Counted from the first letter of the stretch, positions 34,704 to 44,471 are shown. The stretch: DNA of 45,646 nt from Lachnospiraceae bacterium (GCA_015057405.1 SVEK01000025.1:1-45646), one strand, 5' to 3'. Made by a program: numbers and translations. The notes: a model not told the origin generated them from the sequence alone.

Positions 34704-35570
34704 TCATTCTTTCAACAATTTCTGTATATCCAAAAATCCCCAACCCTGTATCTCATGTGGTAATCCCATATCCACGGCACAATTCTTAAGTCGTATCTTT
34801 ACTTCTCTGTTAGTCATTTCCGGATATTTTGATAACAGTAGTGCAATTGCACCTGAAACAACCGGCGTTGACATAGATGTTCCGCTTCTCACAGAATAAC
34901 GCTTTCCTCTTATATTACTGCATGAAATAATGTTGCTTCCGGGAGCAACTATATCAGGTTTCATAATACATGATTTTGTTGGACCTCTTCCGGAATATTT
35001 GTTATTCGAATCTGATGCACCGACAGTTATTACTTTTCTGCTAATCCCCGGTGCACCTATAGTTCCGGTTTTCGGGCCGTTATTACCGGCAGCTGCAGTC
35101 ACTATCATCCCAAGATTCCACAACTGTTCAACTGCCTGTATCAGTTCTGACTCCTCATCATAATTCTTAAACACCGGTGTTCCAACGGATATATTCACAA
35201 TGCGAATATTATATATTCTGTAATTATTTTTAATCCATTCAAGTCCTCTGATGACATTGGCAAGTTTTCCGTTTCCCTGCTTATCAAGAACCTTTACGCT
35301 CACAAAATTACATAAAGGAGCCACTCCTGTGCATTCCTTTCCGGCACCCCCAAGAATCCCTGCCACATGAGTTCCGTGTCCACAATCATCATAGAACATA
35401 TTTATATTATTAACCATATCAACAGACTCAACAATTCTAAGTCCGTCTCTGCCACGAAAATCCTCGTGAGGATATATTCCGCTGTCAACTATAGCCACAG
35501 TAACATTTCTGCCGTATAAACCTTTATCATGTGCGTATATAAGATTAATTGCTTTAGCAACATTTTTCAT
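34704..35570 (-). CDS. Subtilisin-like serine protease (S8), cytoplasmic type
   Basis: A 288-residue peptidase with the full catalytic set: Asp in VAIVDSGIYPHEDF, His in DCGHGTHVAGILGG, the oxyanion Asn in TAAAGNNGP and Ser in RSGTSMSTPVVSGAIALLLS. There is no signal peptide and only a short N-terminal lead (MKNVAKAINLIYAHDKGLYG), so it resembles intracellular subtilases such as IspA rather than secreted ones. It sits between the two PseG-like genes, 129 nt before the second, an unusual place for a protease. ATG 35570 is used; GTG 35582 is also in frame, and neither has a strong ribosome binding site. Confidence 0.88.
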   Translation of the reverse strand: MKNVAKAINLIYAHDKGLYGRNVTVAIVDSGIYPHEDFRGRDGLRIVESVDMVNNINMFYDDCGHGTHVAGILGGAGKECTGVAPLCNFVSVKVLDKQGNGKLANVIRGLEWIKNNYRIYNIRIVNISVGTPVFKNYDEESELIQAVEQLWNLGMIVTAAAGNNGPKTGTIGAPGISRKVITVGASDSNNKYSGRGPTKSCIMKPDIVAPGSNIISCSNIRGKRYSVRSGTSMSTPVVSGAIALLLSKYPEMTNREVKIRLKNCAVDMGLPHEIQGWGFLDIQKLLKE

Positions 35571-35612
35571 TCTGATTACCACATTTGAAATATTACTATA
35601 TTTTATTCAAAA

Positions 35613-36644
35613 CTATATCAACAGTGCTAATTCTCCGGCCAGTCTGTTTGCTCCATTTCCATCTACAAGCTCCTGCATATTGGCAAACATCTTCTTTCTT
35701 AATTGCAGATTACATGCAAGTGTTTCAATTTCATTTACAATTACCTCTGAAAAATCCTCTATCAACCTGGCATCCCCTACATTTTTCATAAGACCTAACT
35801 GCTCAAATGCCTTTGCACCTCTTTGTTGGTTATCCGCCAAAATATATGTAATTGTAGGTATCGCACAGGAACACAGTTCGTATAATGTACTTCCCGCTGC
35901 AGATACAGCCATATCACATGACAACATCAATTCTTTCATATTCTTTACATTTCTATGAATAACAATATCAGATCTGTTGCAGGCTATTTTGTTAATAGCT
36001 TCATAATCCTCATTCACGGCACCTATAACAAAATGATAATTATATTTTGGAGATTGTTTACATAGATAATCCACAAGCTTAAATCCGATATGCAAAGAAT
36101 CTGCTCCTCCGGTAGATACAAAAATATCCTTCACTTTTTCTTTTTGACTACGGATATTGACATCAGAAAACTCATCCCTTAAAGGAACGTATTTGATTCC
36201 CAGAAACAATTTGTCCGGCTTTATCACCGCATCACGATATAATAACCCGTAATCCATGTCCGGGCCGAAAACATTATAATTAATCAGCGCTTTAACAGGA
36301 TACGGAAATGCCGCCAAGTCATCAATATATACCACTTTGGCAAGTTCATTTAAGTATTTTAAATATTCATACGTCACATAATAAGAATCAACAATTAATA
36401 ATTCAGGTGACAGAGGGCAGATTGTATCTTCAATACTGTCGATTTCCAATTCCGGTGATTCATAACAAGTGTTCAGTACAACTACTTTGTATCCTCTGGT
36501 CTCAATTAGCTCTTCAACAGAATTATCTGCCATAACAAAAACACATTCTTTTTTATTTTTTCTAAATGAGTCCGCAATAGACAAGCACCGCATAACATGC
36601 CCTAAGCCTATGTCTTTGTTTCCGTCTACTCTAAATACAATCAT
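35613..36644 (-). CDS. pseG: UDP-2,4-diacetamido-2,4,6-trideoxy-beta-L-altropyranose hydrolase
   Basis: A 343-residue PseG-family protein with the intact loop IVFRVDGNKDIGLGHVMRCL (His16), VSTGGADSLHIGFKL, and the nucleotide-binding CDMAVSAAGSTLYELCSCAI. The family releases the 2,4-diacetamido sugar from UDP before condensation with PEP by PseI. It overlaps the 3' end of the acyltransferase gene by 14 nt, with GAGGAA about 11 nt before ATG 36644. About 40% of positions by eye are shared with the Gln16 paralogue, suggesting an old duplication rather than a recent one. Confidence 0.9.
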   Translation of the reverse strand: MIVFRVDGNKDIGLGHVMRCLSIADSFRKNKKECVFVMADNSVEELIETRGYKVVVLNTCYESPELEIDSIEDTICPLSPELLIVDSYYVTYEYLKYLNELAKVVYIDDLAAFPYPVKALINYNVFGPDMDYGLLYRDAVIKPDKLFLGIKYVPLRDEFSDVNIRSQKEKVKDIFVSTGGADSLHIGFKLVDYLCKQSPKYNYHFVIGAVNEDYEAINKIACNRSDIVIHRNVKNMKELMLSCDMAVSAAGSTLYELCSCAIPTITYILADNQQRGAKAFEQLGLMKNVGDARLIEDFSEVIVNEIETLACNLQLRKKMFANMQELVDGNGANRLAGELALLI

Positions 36645-37197
36645 TCTTTAGCTGTTCCTCTAACTCTAATATTTTTTTACTTCTGTCTTTTAATCTTTTT
36701 ACCGGACATCCGGCATATACCCCCCATGGCTCAAGAGATTTACATACAAGACTCATTGCCCCTACGGAGGAACCGATTCCGATAGTAACTCCCGGTAAAA
36801 CAACAGACATGCAACCAACCACAACATGCTTACATAATCTTACCGGTGCATTTATATCCGTGGGTTTATACTTTTGAGGAACCATCGGATTGGTCATTGA
36901 CTCTCCTGAATAATCGTTGGAAGTAGCATATATAATACCTTTTGAGGACAAACATGAATAATCCTCAAAATAAATCCCCTTCTCGGCTCCGTAAAGACCA
37001 CAAAACTGCGCTATATGAATATAATTATTTAGAACAACTTTTCCACCGATAGTAACAAAATCATCAATACGAACATTATTTCCTATCTCCAGCAACTCCG
37101 GTGTATATAATATGGCATTTCTGCTGATAAGTACATTTTCACCGTATGACTTAATACCTAAATGCTTAAGTTCTTCCCTTGAATAAAAAGTTTCCAT
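36631..37197 (-). CDS. Hexapeptide-repeat (left-handed beta-helix) acyltransferase
   Basis: A 188-residue protein with consecutive hexapeptide turns (IGNNVRIDDFVTIGGKVVLN; APVRLCKHVVVGCMSVVLPG; VTIGIGSSVGAMSLV) and a short C-terminal helix. Such enzymes acetylate sugars using acetyl-CoA, as in the PglD/NeuD/Wbb groups. Its location between pseI and pseG makes it a candidate for the N-acetylation step normally done by the GNAT enzyme PseH, or for modification of the finished nonulosonate. ATG 37197 has GAGGTG 6 nt upstream; the frame is open to 37215, inside the pseI stop. Confidence 0.88.
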   Translation of the reverse strand: METFYSREELKHLGIKSYGENVLISRNAILYTPELLEIGNNVRIDDFVTIGGKVVLNNYIHIAQFCGLYGAEKGIYFEDYSCLSSKGIIYATSNDYSGESMTNPMVPQKYKPTDINAPVRLCKHVVVGCMSVVLPGVTIGIGSSVGAMSLVCKSLEPWGVYAGCPVKRLKDRSKKILELEEQLKNDCI

Positions 37198-37211
37198 TGT
37201 CTTCACCTCAT

Positions 37212-38252
37212 TCAATTAATGTCTCTGTAATGATACGGCTTAATTGGTTCACCGCGCTTAATATCACTTAAAGAAACATTTCCGATTAATTCACTATAAT
37301 ACTTTGGTTCTAAGCCCTGTGCCGGTCTGATGCTTCTTACATTTTCATCACTAAATAACTCGCCTTTTTTAATATCTTTTACTGCAAACAGGCTTCTTCT
37401 AAACAGATAATTGGCACTTTCACCTTTTGTCGGCCCATAGTTCACATTTCCAATCATTTTATTGACTATACGAACATTATTAACCATGTCTGCAAAATCA
37501 TCCATCAGCATACTAAATTCACTATCTGCACTGGAAACCCCTTCAAGCTTAACATGCTTTTCAATAACATGCGCGCCTAACGATACTGCAACCGTCGATG
37601 CAACAAACCCTTCACTATGGTCAGATAACCCAACAGGAACTTTGTAATTTGCTATCATATCAGGAATATTGGCCAAATGCATATTTTCCCAATTAGCAGG
37701 ATATTCACTACAGCACTTAAGAAGCACAATCTGCTGATTCCCTACTCTCATACAAGCAGCTACAGCTTCCTCTATCTCTTCTCTGCTGCCCATTCCACAG
37801 GAGATAATCATCGGTTTCCCTTTTGCGGCAGCATATTCAATTAACGGAATATCTACCAGTTCAAAACTTGCTATCTTATATGCTTCACATCCTATATCTT
37901 CCAAAAAATCCACGGCATCATTATCAAACGGAGTGGACAAAAAATCTATTCCGTATCTATCACATTCTTCTTTTATCCTACTCTGCCACTCGTATGGTGT
38001 ACCTGCATCCGTATATAAATCATACAGCTTATATCCGTCCCACAAACCGCCGTGTATCTGAAAATCTTCACTATCACAATCTAATGTAATACTGTCCGCT
38101 GTATAAGTCTGAATTTTCAAACAGTCTGCTCCCGCTTCTGCCACTTTGCGGACAATCTCTAATGCATTATCCAAATTTCCACCGTGATTTGCACTCATTT
38201 CAGCAATTATATATACTTCGTTATTGTTAATTTTTTCAAATAATGAAAACAT
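37212..38252 (-). CDS. pseI: Pseudaminic acid synthase
   Basis: A 346-residue NeuB-family enzyme that condenses a 2,4-diacetamido sugar with PEP. It has the TIM-barrel motifs IIAEMSANHGGNLDNALEIV, DCLKIQTYTADSITL, FLSTPFDNDAVDFL, KIASFELVDIPLIEYAA, GLSDHSEGF and VIEKHVKLEG, then a C-terminal SAF/antifreeze-like domain (RRSLFAVKDIKKGELFSDEN). The WDGYKLYDLYTDAGTPYEW segment is the pattern I associate with PseI rather than NeuB or LegI. A weak ribosome binding site (CGGGG) lies 9-10 nt before ATG 38252. Confidence 0.93.
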   Translation of the reverse strand: MFSLFEKINNNEVYIIAEMSANHGGNLDNALEIVRKVAEAGADCLKIQTYTADSITLDCDSEDFQIHGGLWDGYKLYDLYTDAGTPYEWQSRIKEECDRYGIDFLSTPFDNDAVDFLEDIGCEAYKIASFELVDIPLIEYAAAKGKPMIISCGMGSREEIEEAVAACMRVGNQQIVLLKCCSEYPANWENMHLANIPDMIANYKVPVGLSDHSEGFVASTVAVSLGAHVIEKHVKLEGVSSADSEFSMLMDDFADMVNNVRIVNKMIGNVNYGPTKGESANYLFRRSLFAVKDIKKGELFSDENVRSIRPAQGLEPKYYSELIGNVSLSDIKRGEPIKPYHYRDIN

Positions 38253-38309
38253 ATATATACCCCGTTAAATTTTTCCAACTTTTTTCTGTTAAGGTCTATG
38301 CGACTGCCA

Positions 38310-38993
38310 TTATTTTATCATTAATCTGTACTTCATTTCTGCGATTTCCCAGTCCTCGTAATTATCTATGTCCTGTACTTCCAAATCACTTACAATAATA
38401 GGAACCGTATTATCACCAACTATTTTCCCGGTTTTTTCAAACCTGGTTATATTAAATGCATAAAATTGTCCGGCATCGTGGTATATCGGCTCCAAATCCT
38501 GCGATCTGCAACTATAATACTCCGGATACTGCTGAACCAACACGCCGTCTTTCACAAGCACAGCTCTCTGGGGTGGAAAAGAATATGCCACAACCGGCAT
38601 AACACTGTCTGCATTACTGTTACTCAGCAAGTTCATCGCTTCATTTAACTTACTATCCGTAACAAATGGTGCCGTTGGATATATACAACACCCTAAATCG
38701 TAGTGACGCCCTATCTTTTCATAATTATCCAGCACTTCTTTTATAACATCCGTTGTAGTAGCATAATCATCGGATGTTTCACTACTTCTCATAAACGGAA
38801 CTTCGGCTCCTGCCCCGCTTGCTATATCAGCAATTTTATAATCATCCGTGGACACCATAACCGTATCAAAACACTTTGACTTTAGTGCCGCTTCTATTGA
38901 GTAACATATTATTGGTTTACCATAAAATTCTTTAATATTTTTTTGCGGAATTCTTTTACTTCCGCCTCTTGCCGTAATTATTGCTATGTTCAT
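38310..38993 (-). CDS. pseF: Pseudaminic acid cytidylyltransferase
   Basis: A 227-residue CMP-nonulosonate synthetase: NIAIITARGGSKRIPQKNIK (CTP-binding), KPIICYSIEAAL, VMVSTDDYKIADIA, RSSETSDDYATTTDVI and HDAGQFYAFNI. It activates the nonulosonate as its CMP form for transfer to protein. ATG 38993 is preferred over GTG 39002 because AAGTGG lies just upstream of it. It is 57 nt before pseI and 10-20 nt after pseC. Confidence 0.93.
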   Translation of the reverse strand: MNIAIITARGGSKRIPQKNIKEFYGKPIICYSIEAALKSKCFDTVMVSTDDYKIADIASGAGAEVPFMRSSETSDDYATTTDVIKEVLDNYEKIGRHYDLGCCIYPTAPFVTDSKLNEAMNLLSNSNADSVMPVVAYSFPPQRAVLVKDGVLVQQYPEYYSCRSQDLEPIYHDAGQFYAFNITRFEKTGKIVGDNTVPIIVSDLEVQDIDNYEDWEIAEMKYRLMIK

Positions 38994-39011
38994 ATTAACC
39001 ACTTCCCATTA

Positions 39012-40217
39012 TTACTTTCTATAAGCAGCAACTACCTTTTTAACAGCTGTGATAACATCATCTACGTCATCATCCGTCATAAGCGGATATAACGGTATAC
39101 TCATAATTTTGCTATATACATCCTCTGCAACAGGACACAACCCTTTTTCATATCCCAAATTCTTATAATACGGGAACCAGTAAACCGGTATATAATGAAC
39201 CTGACACTGAACATTTTCTGCACTCATGGCATCAAAGAACTCTTTTCTGGTACATGTAAGCTTCTCCAAATCCAGTCCTATAATATACAAATGTCTGCAG
39301 GTATCGGATTCCGGTATTTCTTTTTGAACAATTATTTCAGGCATCTTTGAAAAAACTTCGTCGTATTTCGCAACGATAGTTTTTCGCCTTGATTTAAATC
39401 GCTCCATTTTACTTAACTGACTTATTAACAAAGCCGCCTGAAAATCCGTCATCCGGTAATTATATCCAAGCATTATCTGTTCGTAATACCATACACCTTC
39501 ATGCGCACCTTCCTCCATCATCTGTTTATCACGGATAATCCCATGTGCATGAGCCAGGGTTAGTTTATCATAATAGTCTTTGTTGTTAGTAAGAATGGCT
39601 CCGCCTTCACCACCTGTAATAGTTTTTACAGGATGGAAACTAAAGGTTGTCATATCCGCCAAAGAACCTACGGAATCACCATTATATTTTGTGCCGATTG
39701 AATGAGCAGCATCTTCAATAAATACAAGATTATACTCATCACATATTTTTCTTATTTCTTCTATCTGAACAACCTGACCGGTAAAATCAACTGCAATAAC
39801 TGCTTTGGTTTTTTCAGTTATATGAGCTCTTATACTTTCCGGATCAATATTATATGTTTCAGGATTAATATCAGCAAATACAGGTTTAGCCCCACAGTAA
39901 AATGCACAATTAGCACTGGCAGCAAAAGTAATAGGAGATGTAATTACTTCATCTCCGGGACCAATTCCTGCAGCAATACAAGCACAGTGAAGAGCAGCTG
40001 TACCATTGCTTACAGCCACAGAATACTTTGCTCCCGTAAAATCACACAAGCGTTTTTCAAACTCAGTTACTTTTGGTCCGCATGTAATAAATGGGCTTGA
40101 CAATGTACCGGTAACAGCCTCTATATCATCCGCTTCTATACACTGACGTCCATAAAATATCTTGGAATCTCTTACAGGAATTCCTCCGTTAATAGCTAAT
40201 TCATTTTGATTATTCAT
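39012..40217 (-). CDS. pseC: UDP-4-amino-4,6-dideoxy-N-acetyl-beta-L-altrosamine transaminase
   Basis: A 401-residue DegT/DnrJ/EryC1-family aminotransferase using PLP. It shows VAVSNGTAALHCACIAAGIG, ITFAASANCAFYCGAKPVFA, FIEDAAHSIGTKYNG and the PLP-lysine motif TFSFHPVKTITGGEGG, with GYNYRMTDFQAALLISQL later. PseC aminates the C4-keto intermediate made by PseB; the neighbours support that role over generic sugar aminotransferases. AAGGA lies about 12 nt before ATG 40217, further than usual. Confidence 0.92.
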   Translation of the reverse strand: MNNQNELAINGGIPVRDSKIFYGRQCIEADDIEAVTGTLSSPFITCGPKVTEFEKRLCDFTGAKYSVAVSNGTAALHCACIAAGIGPGDEVITSPITFAASANCAFYCGAKPVFADINPETYNIDPESIRAHITEKTKAVIAVDFTGQVVQIEEIRKICDEYNLVFIEDAAHSIGTKYNGDSVGSLADMTTFSFHPVKTITGGEGGAILTNNKDYYDKLTLAHAHGIIRDKQMMEEGAHEGVWYYEQIMLGYNYRMTDFQAALLISQLSKMERFKSRRKTIVAKYDEVFSKMPEIIVQKEIPESDTCRHLYIIGLDLEKLTCTRKEFFDAMSAENVQCQVHYIPVYWFPYYKNLGYEKGLCPVAEDVYSKIMSIPLYPLMTDDDVDDVITAVKKVVAAYRK

Positions 40218-40256
40218 AATATAATCGCTTCCTTCTCTTCAAAGAATACACATTGG

Positions 40257-42422
40257 CTAATATAGCTCATCAATTTTCTTCATAATATCAATATCGGCTT
40301 TATTAAGTTCAAGTTTAACATATTTATTATTATCATAATCACTTTGAGTTGTTTTGTTTTTCAATTTAACAAGATTAGCAATCAACTCATTCCCGCTAAC
40401 TATTCTGCTGTCACAATTTTCCATGATACAACGATTCAACGCACAGGAATAAATCTTATATATGATTGCCTCAACAGCTTCTTTAATTCCCTGATAATTA
40501 TCAAGACCGGATAAACGCAAATTAAGAGCTTCTATAGCCTGATACACATTATTGTAGTAAAACATCAATTCCTGACTGCGGGAAACTGAACCCGGATAAT
40601 ATTTGTACACATACAATACTTCTTTTATGGTTCCAATCTTTCTGACTTTACCAAACATCCATATCATAAAATCACAATCTTCTAATATGCAGTTTTCTCT
40701 AAAGGGCTGCGCAACTCCTTCAAACAACTCCCTTTTAAATATCTTTGACCAAATATATCCGCCTGCACCGAATATCAACTGACTTCTTTTTTTGTCATCA
40801 AGCAATCCGGTACAATCATCTCCCACGTACAGTATGTTTTCATCTGTTTCCTCTTTGTAAAATCCTACATCAACTATATCATAATCGTCTGATACAGCCT
40901 TCTCATACATTTTTTGATACATTGTAACATCCATAATATCGTCCGCATCCGCAAACCCTATGTATTTGCCGGTTGCACAGGCAATTCCCAAATTGCGTGC
41001 CCCTCCGGGACCAAGTTTTTTATCTGAAAAAATAACTTTAACCGTGTACGGATATTGAATCTGACAGCTTCTTATCAACTCCGGACTTCTATCCGTCGAA
41101 CAATCATCAACGATAATTATTTCGATGTTATTAAGCGTCTGGTTAACAAGATTACCCAGGCAATTTTCCAATGTACTTTCCGCATTGTAGACAGGAACAA
41201 TAACAGACACATCCGGCTGATACTCTTTAGCATTGCCGTCAGCATGATTTCTAACTTCTGTTAACCAACTTATACTATCATCAATAGTTTCCATCATTTC
41301 GCAGGCTCTGTGATACCACGTATGTCCGTTTATGGCTTTTTCATATCCCTTAGCTGCAATGCCTGCCGCCTTATCCTCATCAGACAATACTTCTTTTATT
41401 ATTTCAGGAATTTGTGCTATATTTTTCAAATCATACAGCACAATGTCTTCCATGTTGTTGAAATTTTCTTCAATGTATGTGCTGGTATCCGTAAGGGCAA
41501 TCGTACCACACAACATAGCAGATGCAATTCTCTCCTGAAAACCACCCCTAAACCATGGCATAACATTAAGGGATATTTTCGAATTAGCAACTGCCTGCAA
41601 AGAAATATCCCCATATCCATCCATACGAATAATGTTTTCCGGATGTTCGCATTCAAGTTTTTCCCATCCGTTTCCAAATATATGAATTTTGATTCCCGAA
41701 TCAATTATAGTTCTGACAACTTCTTCCCTGACCCAGGCTCTCATATATGCTTCAACACCGCTAAGACGCGCCATCATAATATAAAACTGTCTGTCATTGA
41801 CACTAATGTTATTATACTCAAGCAACATACTTAGTGCATCCTGCTGCATCAGCATAGGATCATCTTTCATTATCCCTATAAGCTTATCTGCTATCTGCCT
41901 ATTATCGGCCGACAATGTCAATATTCTTTTTTCATATATTTCTTTGGAACAATTATTAGAACCTGTAAACACAACATCGTATTCCCTTTCGGAAAAAGGA
42001 ATACGATGTTCTATATAACTTCCCGACAACGGAACAAAACCGACACTTCCGACATTACTACAATAACGGGCAATATATTCCGCTCCCCGCAAATCACAGT
42101 GAATAATAAGAACACTTTCATCAGCAATATCTATTCTTTCAAACAGACAAGCCGGATGATCAAACATCAGGCAACAAAATATGCTGTCTTTAAGAACCAG
42201 CTTATCATAGCCTGTCAAAATAGAATTGCATGCCATAATAAACTTATAATCATTGTTTAATGTTGTATCATAGAGTTTTTCAGGGAAATCTTCATCTCTT
42301 CCGTCAAGATAATCCACGTTATATCCCATCTTAACAAATGCAGCCCCAAGTTCTCTCAAATACCCATTCATTGCATCATAAGCCGTTTTTCCAAATAACA
42401 GCAGTACATTCTTATTATTCAT
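40257..42422 (-). CDS. Two-domain glycosyltransferase (CgeB/GT4-like plus GT2)
   Basis: A 721-residue protein. Residues 1-370 resemble the CgeB/DUF3880 plus glycosyl-transferase-group-1 arrangement (NVLLLFGKTAYDAMNGYLRE; IHIFGNGWEKL; AVANSKISLNVMPWFRGGFQ; MLCGTIALTD). Residues about 405-640 form a GT2 domain: VSVIVPVYNAESTLENCLGN, IIIVDDCSTDRSPELI, KLGPGGARNLGIA and FADADDIMDV (DxD-type). A helical C-terminal tail follows. A single chain with two transferase domains could add two sugars in sequence, perhaps to flagellin or to the transferred nonulosonate. GAGG lies 9 nt before ATG 42422, and maf is 46 nt upstream. Confidence 0.88.
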   Translation of the reverse strand: MNNKNVLLLFGKTAYDAMNGYLRELGAAFVKMGYNVDYLDGRDEDFPEKLYDTTLNNDYKFIMACNSILTGYDKLVLKDSIFCCLMFDHPACLFERIDIADESVLIIHCDLRGAEYIARYCSNVGSVGFVPLSGSYIEHRIPFSEREYDVVFTGSNNCSKEIYEKRILTLSADNRQIADKLIGIMKDDPMLMQQDALSMLLEYNNISVNDRQFYIMMARLSGVEAYMRAWVREEVVRTIIDSGIKIHIFGNGWEKLECEHPENIIRMDGYGDISLQAVANSKISLNVMPWFRGGFQERIASAMLCGTIALTDTSTYIEENFNNMEDIVLYDLKNIAQIPEIIKEVLSDEDKAAGIAAKGYEKAINGHTWYHRACEMMETIDDSISWLTEVRNHADGNAKEYQPDVSVIVPVYNAESTLENCLGNLVNQTLNNIEIIIVDDCSTDRSPELIRSCQIQYPYTVKVIFSDKKLGPGGARNLGIACATGKYIGFADADDIMDVTMYQKMYEKAVSDDYDIVDVGFYKEETDENILYVGDDCTGLLDDKKRSQLIFGAGGYIWSKIFKRELFEGVAQPFRENCILEDCDFMIWMFGKVRKIGTIKEVLYVYKYYPGSVSRSQELMFYYNNVYQAIEALNLRLSGLDNYQGIKEAVEAIIYKIYSCALNRCIMENCDSRIVSGNELIANLVKLKNKTTQSDYDNNKYVKLELNKADIDIMKKIDELY

Positions 42423-42468
42423 TGTATAACCTCATTCAATTATTTGTAAGATATTTATCATTATTATC

Positions 42469-44316
42469 CTATAACTGTTGTCTCATATCTGCAACTGCCT
42501 CAAATATGTCATCCTTTATTTCACTAAGAGCTTCCAGACTTAACCTGAACACCTGTCTTGTATTGCGAATCATGTTCATATTGCTCGTATATTCATCATT
42601 ACCGCCTTCATATATACCTTTAATACTGTCTTTATCCTTGCTCTTTATCATTTCATCAATTAATAAGAATACCGGCATATCTCCAATTCTCTTATTAATC
42701 CTGCTTATATCCTTCATACATTTAATCAATTCTGAAGTTAATATACGTGACTTCTCATATTTTCTTTCAAATCTATTGCAAAGAGTTACAGCCTTCTCAA
42801 AATCCTGCTTCATAGCTTTTATATCTTTAACGCACTGCTCGAAAAATTCCAAAATTTTATCTCGTTTATCCTCGTGGGATTTTGACAGGACATTTTCTAT
42901 AACCTCTGTAATTCTCTTATCTTCAACACACATCGTATCGCATACTTCTCTAAGAGTCATTAATTCGGTACCTTCGATGTATGCGCCACCTTCTGTAGCA
43001 TTGATTACCCTTACACCCTCAGGTATGGACTTTATCATTCTTTCATACCACTCTAAATATATCAGCCAGTCTCCCCTCGTCTTAACACGTTCCTCATAAT
43101 TACCCTTAACATAAGTAATTGTGTTTTCTTCATTCATTATCTCCATATTTTTCTTGCCGGCATGGGAGAATCCACCCTGATAAGCAAGATCCTGTCCTAT
43201 AAGGACAATGTTTTTAATCCTTAATGTATAACACAGTGCAAATGTCATTGTCGCAACCGAACCGCCGCTTTTTTCTACATCATATTCCATCCCGGCATAC
43301 TGAAACATATTCTTGAAAAACTCTGACGGATTCACAAATATTTTATGTCCCTGGTGAATATCCATTGCCTCAAAATTGCTATCTATTTTACACAAAAACG
43401 GAATATTCTCAAATCCTACATTTTCAAACATCCAACGCGGTTTTCTGGGATCTATGGAAACAACAAAGTCAGGCACTATATTCTCTTCATATAAACGTTT
43501 TAATGAGGTATCTGTTGCAAATATCACAGCCTTTTCTTTCATGTCATGTAAAACTTGTATATTCTTATCAAGAGAAGGCCCTGCCGCAACGACAACACCA
43601 ACCGTATCTTTGTCAAATACCCCCACAAAATCTGCCAGATAATTGGCATTCATAACATATTTTAGATTATGTACCGTATTATTCGCTACATCACAGCCAA
43701 AAAATGATTCCGTATTGCCTTCCACCTTAATCGAACCTATAACACTGTTCATCTCTTTAACATATGCACTATATTCATCTGCAAACGCCTTATCATACCC
43801 CGGATGAACTACTGCTTTCATATATTCCACATTGGACCAGTGCACAAAAATAGAAACAATATCATAAAGACCTGCTTTATCCGGTTCTCCAACGACAAAA
43901 CTTACATTATCAGCTTTGATAAGTTTAGTCATATCGACTTCATGTAATATCCTAAAAAAAACATCACTTACAGGTTCATATATAATTAGTCTGTCGCTAT
44001 TTTGCATAAGTTCCCTAAGTGCATTGGCAAAATGACCGCATCCAAGACCAAACATCACAACAACATTTTTGTACTGAACAAAAGAATACTGCGAAGCCCA
44101 CTGAACTGCTTCACGAACAGGATTATAACTGCTGCCAAGACGAATAAGATTATTATCCTTCTTAATCTGCATATACCGGTTACCGTCTCTGGCCTCCAAA
44201 AATTCTACATCCGAAGGTAATCCATGGTCATACTCTGCTAATTCCTTCTCAAGTTTACTGTATAGCTTCGGTTTGTATTCTTTCAATGCTGTAATGTTAT
44301 CATTATAATATCCCAT
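42469..44316 (-). CDS. maf: Motility-associated Maf glycosyltransferase (DUF115)
   Basis: A 615-residue protein with the MAF_flag10/DUF115 core: VVVMFGLGCGHFANALRELM, VVAAGPSLDKNIQVLHDMKE, FATDTSLKRLYEENIVPDFV, SIDPRKPRWMFENV, KSGGSVATMTFALCYTLRI and IVLIGQDLAYQGGFSHA. Maf proteins transfer nonulosonic acids to flagellin Ser/Thr. The C-terminal quarter is helical. ATG 44316 is used (TGGGA 8 nt upstream); TTG 44337 is an alternative. A 17-bp-period repeat lies directly upstream. The position next to flagellin and pse genes fits its job exactly. Confidence 0.93.
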   Translation of the reverse strand: MGYYNDNITALKEYKPKLYSKLEKELAEYDHGLPSDVEFLEARDGNRYMQIKKDNNLIRLGSSYNPVREAVQWASQYSFVQYKNVVVMFGLGCGHFANALRELMQNSDRLIIYEPVSDVFFRILHEVDMTKLIKADNVSFVVGEPDKAGLYDIVSIFVHWSNVEYMKAVVHPGYDKAFADEYSAYVKEMNSVIGSIKVEGNTESFFGCDVANNTVHNLKYVMNANYLADFVGVFDKDTVGVVVAAGPSLDKNIQVLHDMKEKAVIFATDTSLKRLYEENIVPDFVVSIDPRKPRWMFENVGFENIPFLCKIDSNFEAMDIHQGHKIFVNPSEFFKNMFQYAGMEYDVEKSGGSVATMTFALCYTLRIKNIVLIGQDLAYQGGFSHAGKKNMEIMNEENTITYVKGNYEERVKTRGDWLIYLEWYERMIKSIPEGVRVINATEGGAYIEGTELMTLREVCDTMCVEDKRITEVIENVLSKSHEDKRDKILEFFEQCVKDIKAMKQDFEKAVTLCNRFERKYEKSRILTSELIKCMKDISRINKRIGDMPVFLLIDEMIKSKDKDSIKGIYEGGNDEYTSNMNMIRNTRQVFRLSLEALSEIKDDIFEAVADMRQQL

Positions 44317-44382
44317 ACGTTTTTCCCATCTTTCCAATAATATGTTAATCCCTAAAGTAACTTATATGCTGTCACTGTTATG

Positions 44383-44450
44383 TTGTCTTATCTAAGTTTT
44401 TGTCCTATCTTTGATTTTGTCTTATCTTAACTTTTATCCTATGCTAATAT
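44383..44450. repeat. 17-bp-period tandem repeat upstream of maf
   Basis: Four adjacent 17-bp units start at 44383, 44400, 44417 and 44434. On the plus strand the first three read TTGTCYTATCT followed by a variable part ending TT, and the fourth is diverged. They occupy the short gap between the small helical gene's stop (44472) and the maf start (44316), so they would be in the maf leader or promoter. Confidence 0.75.
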
Positions 44451-44471
44451 CTGATTTTATCTTCAACTTTT

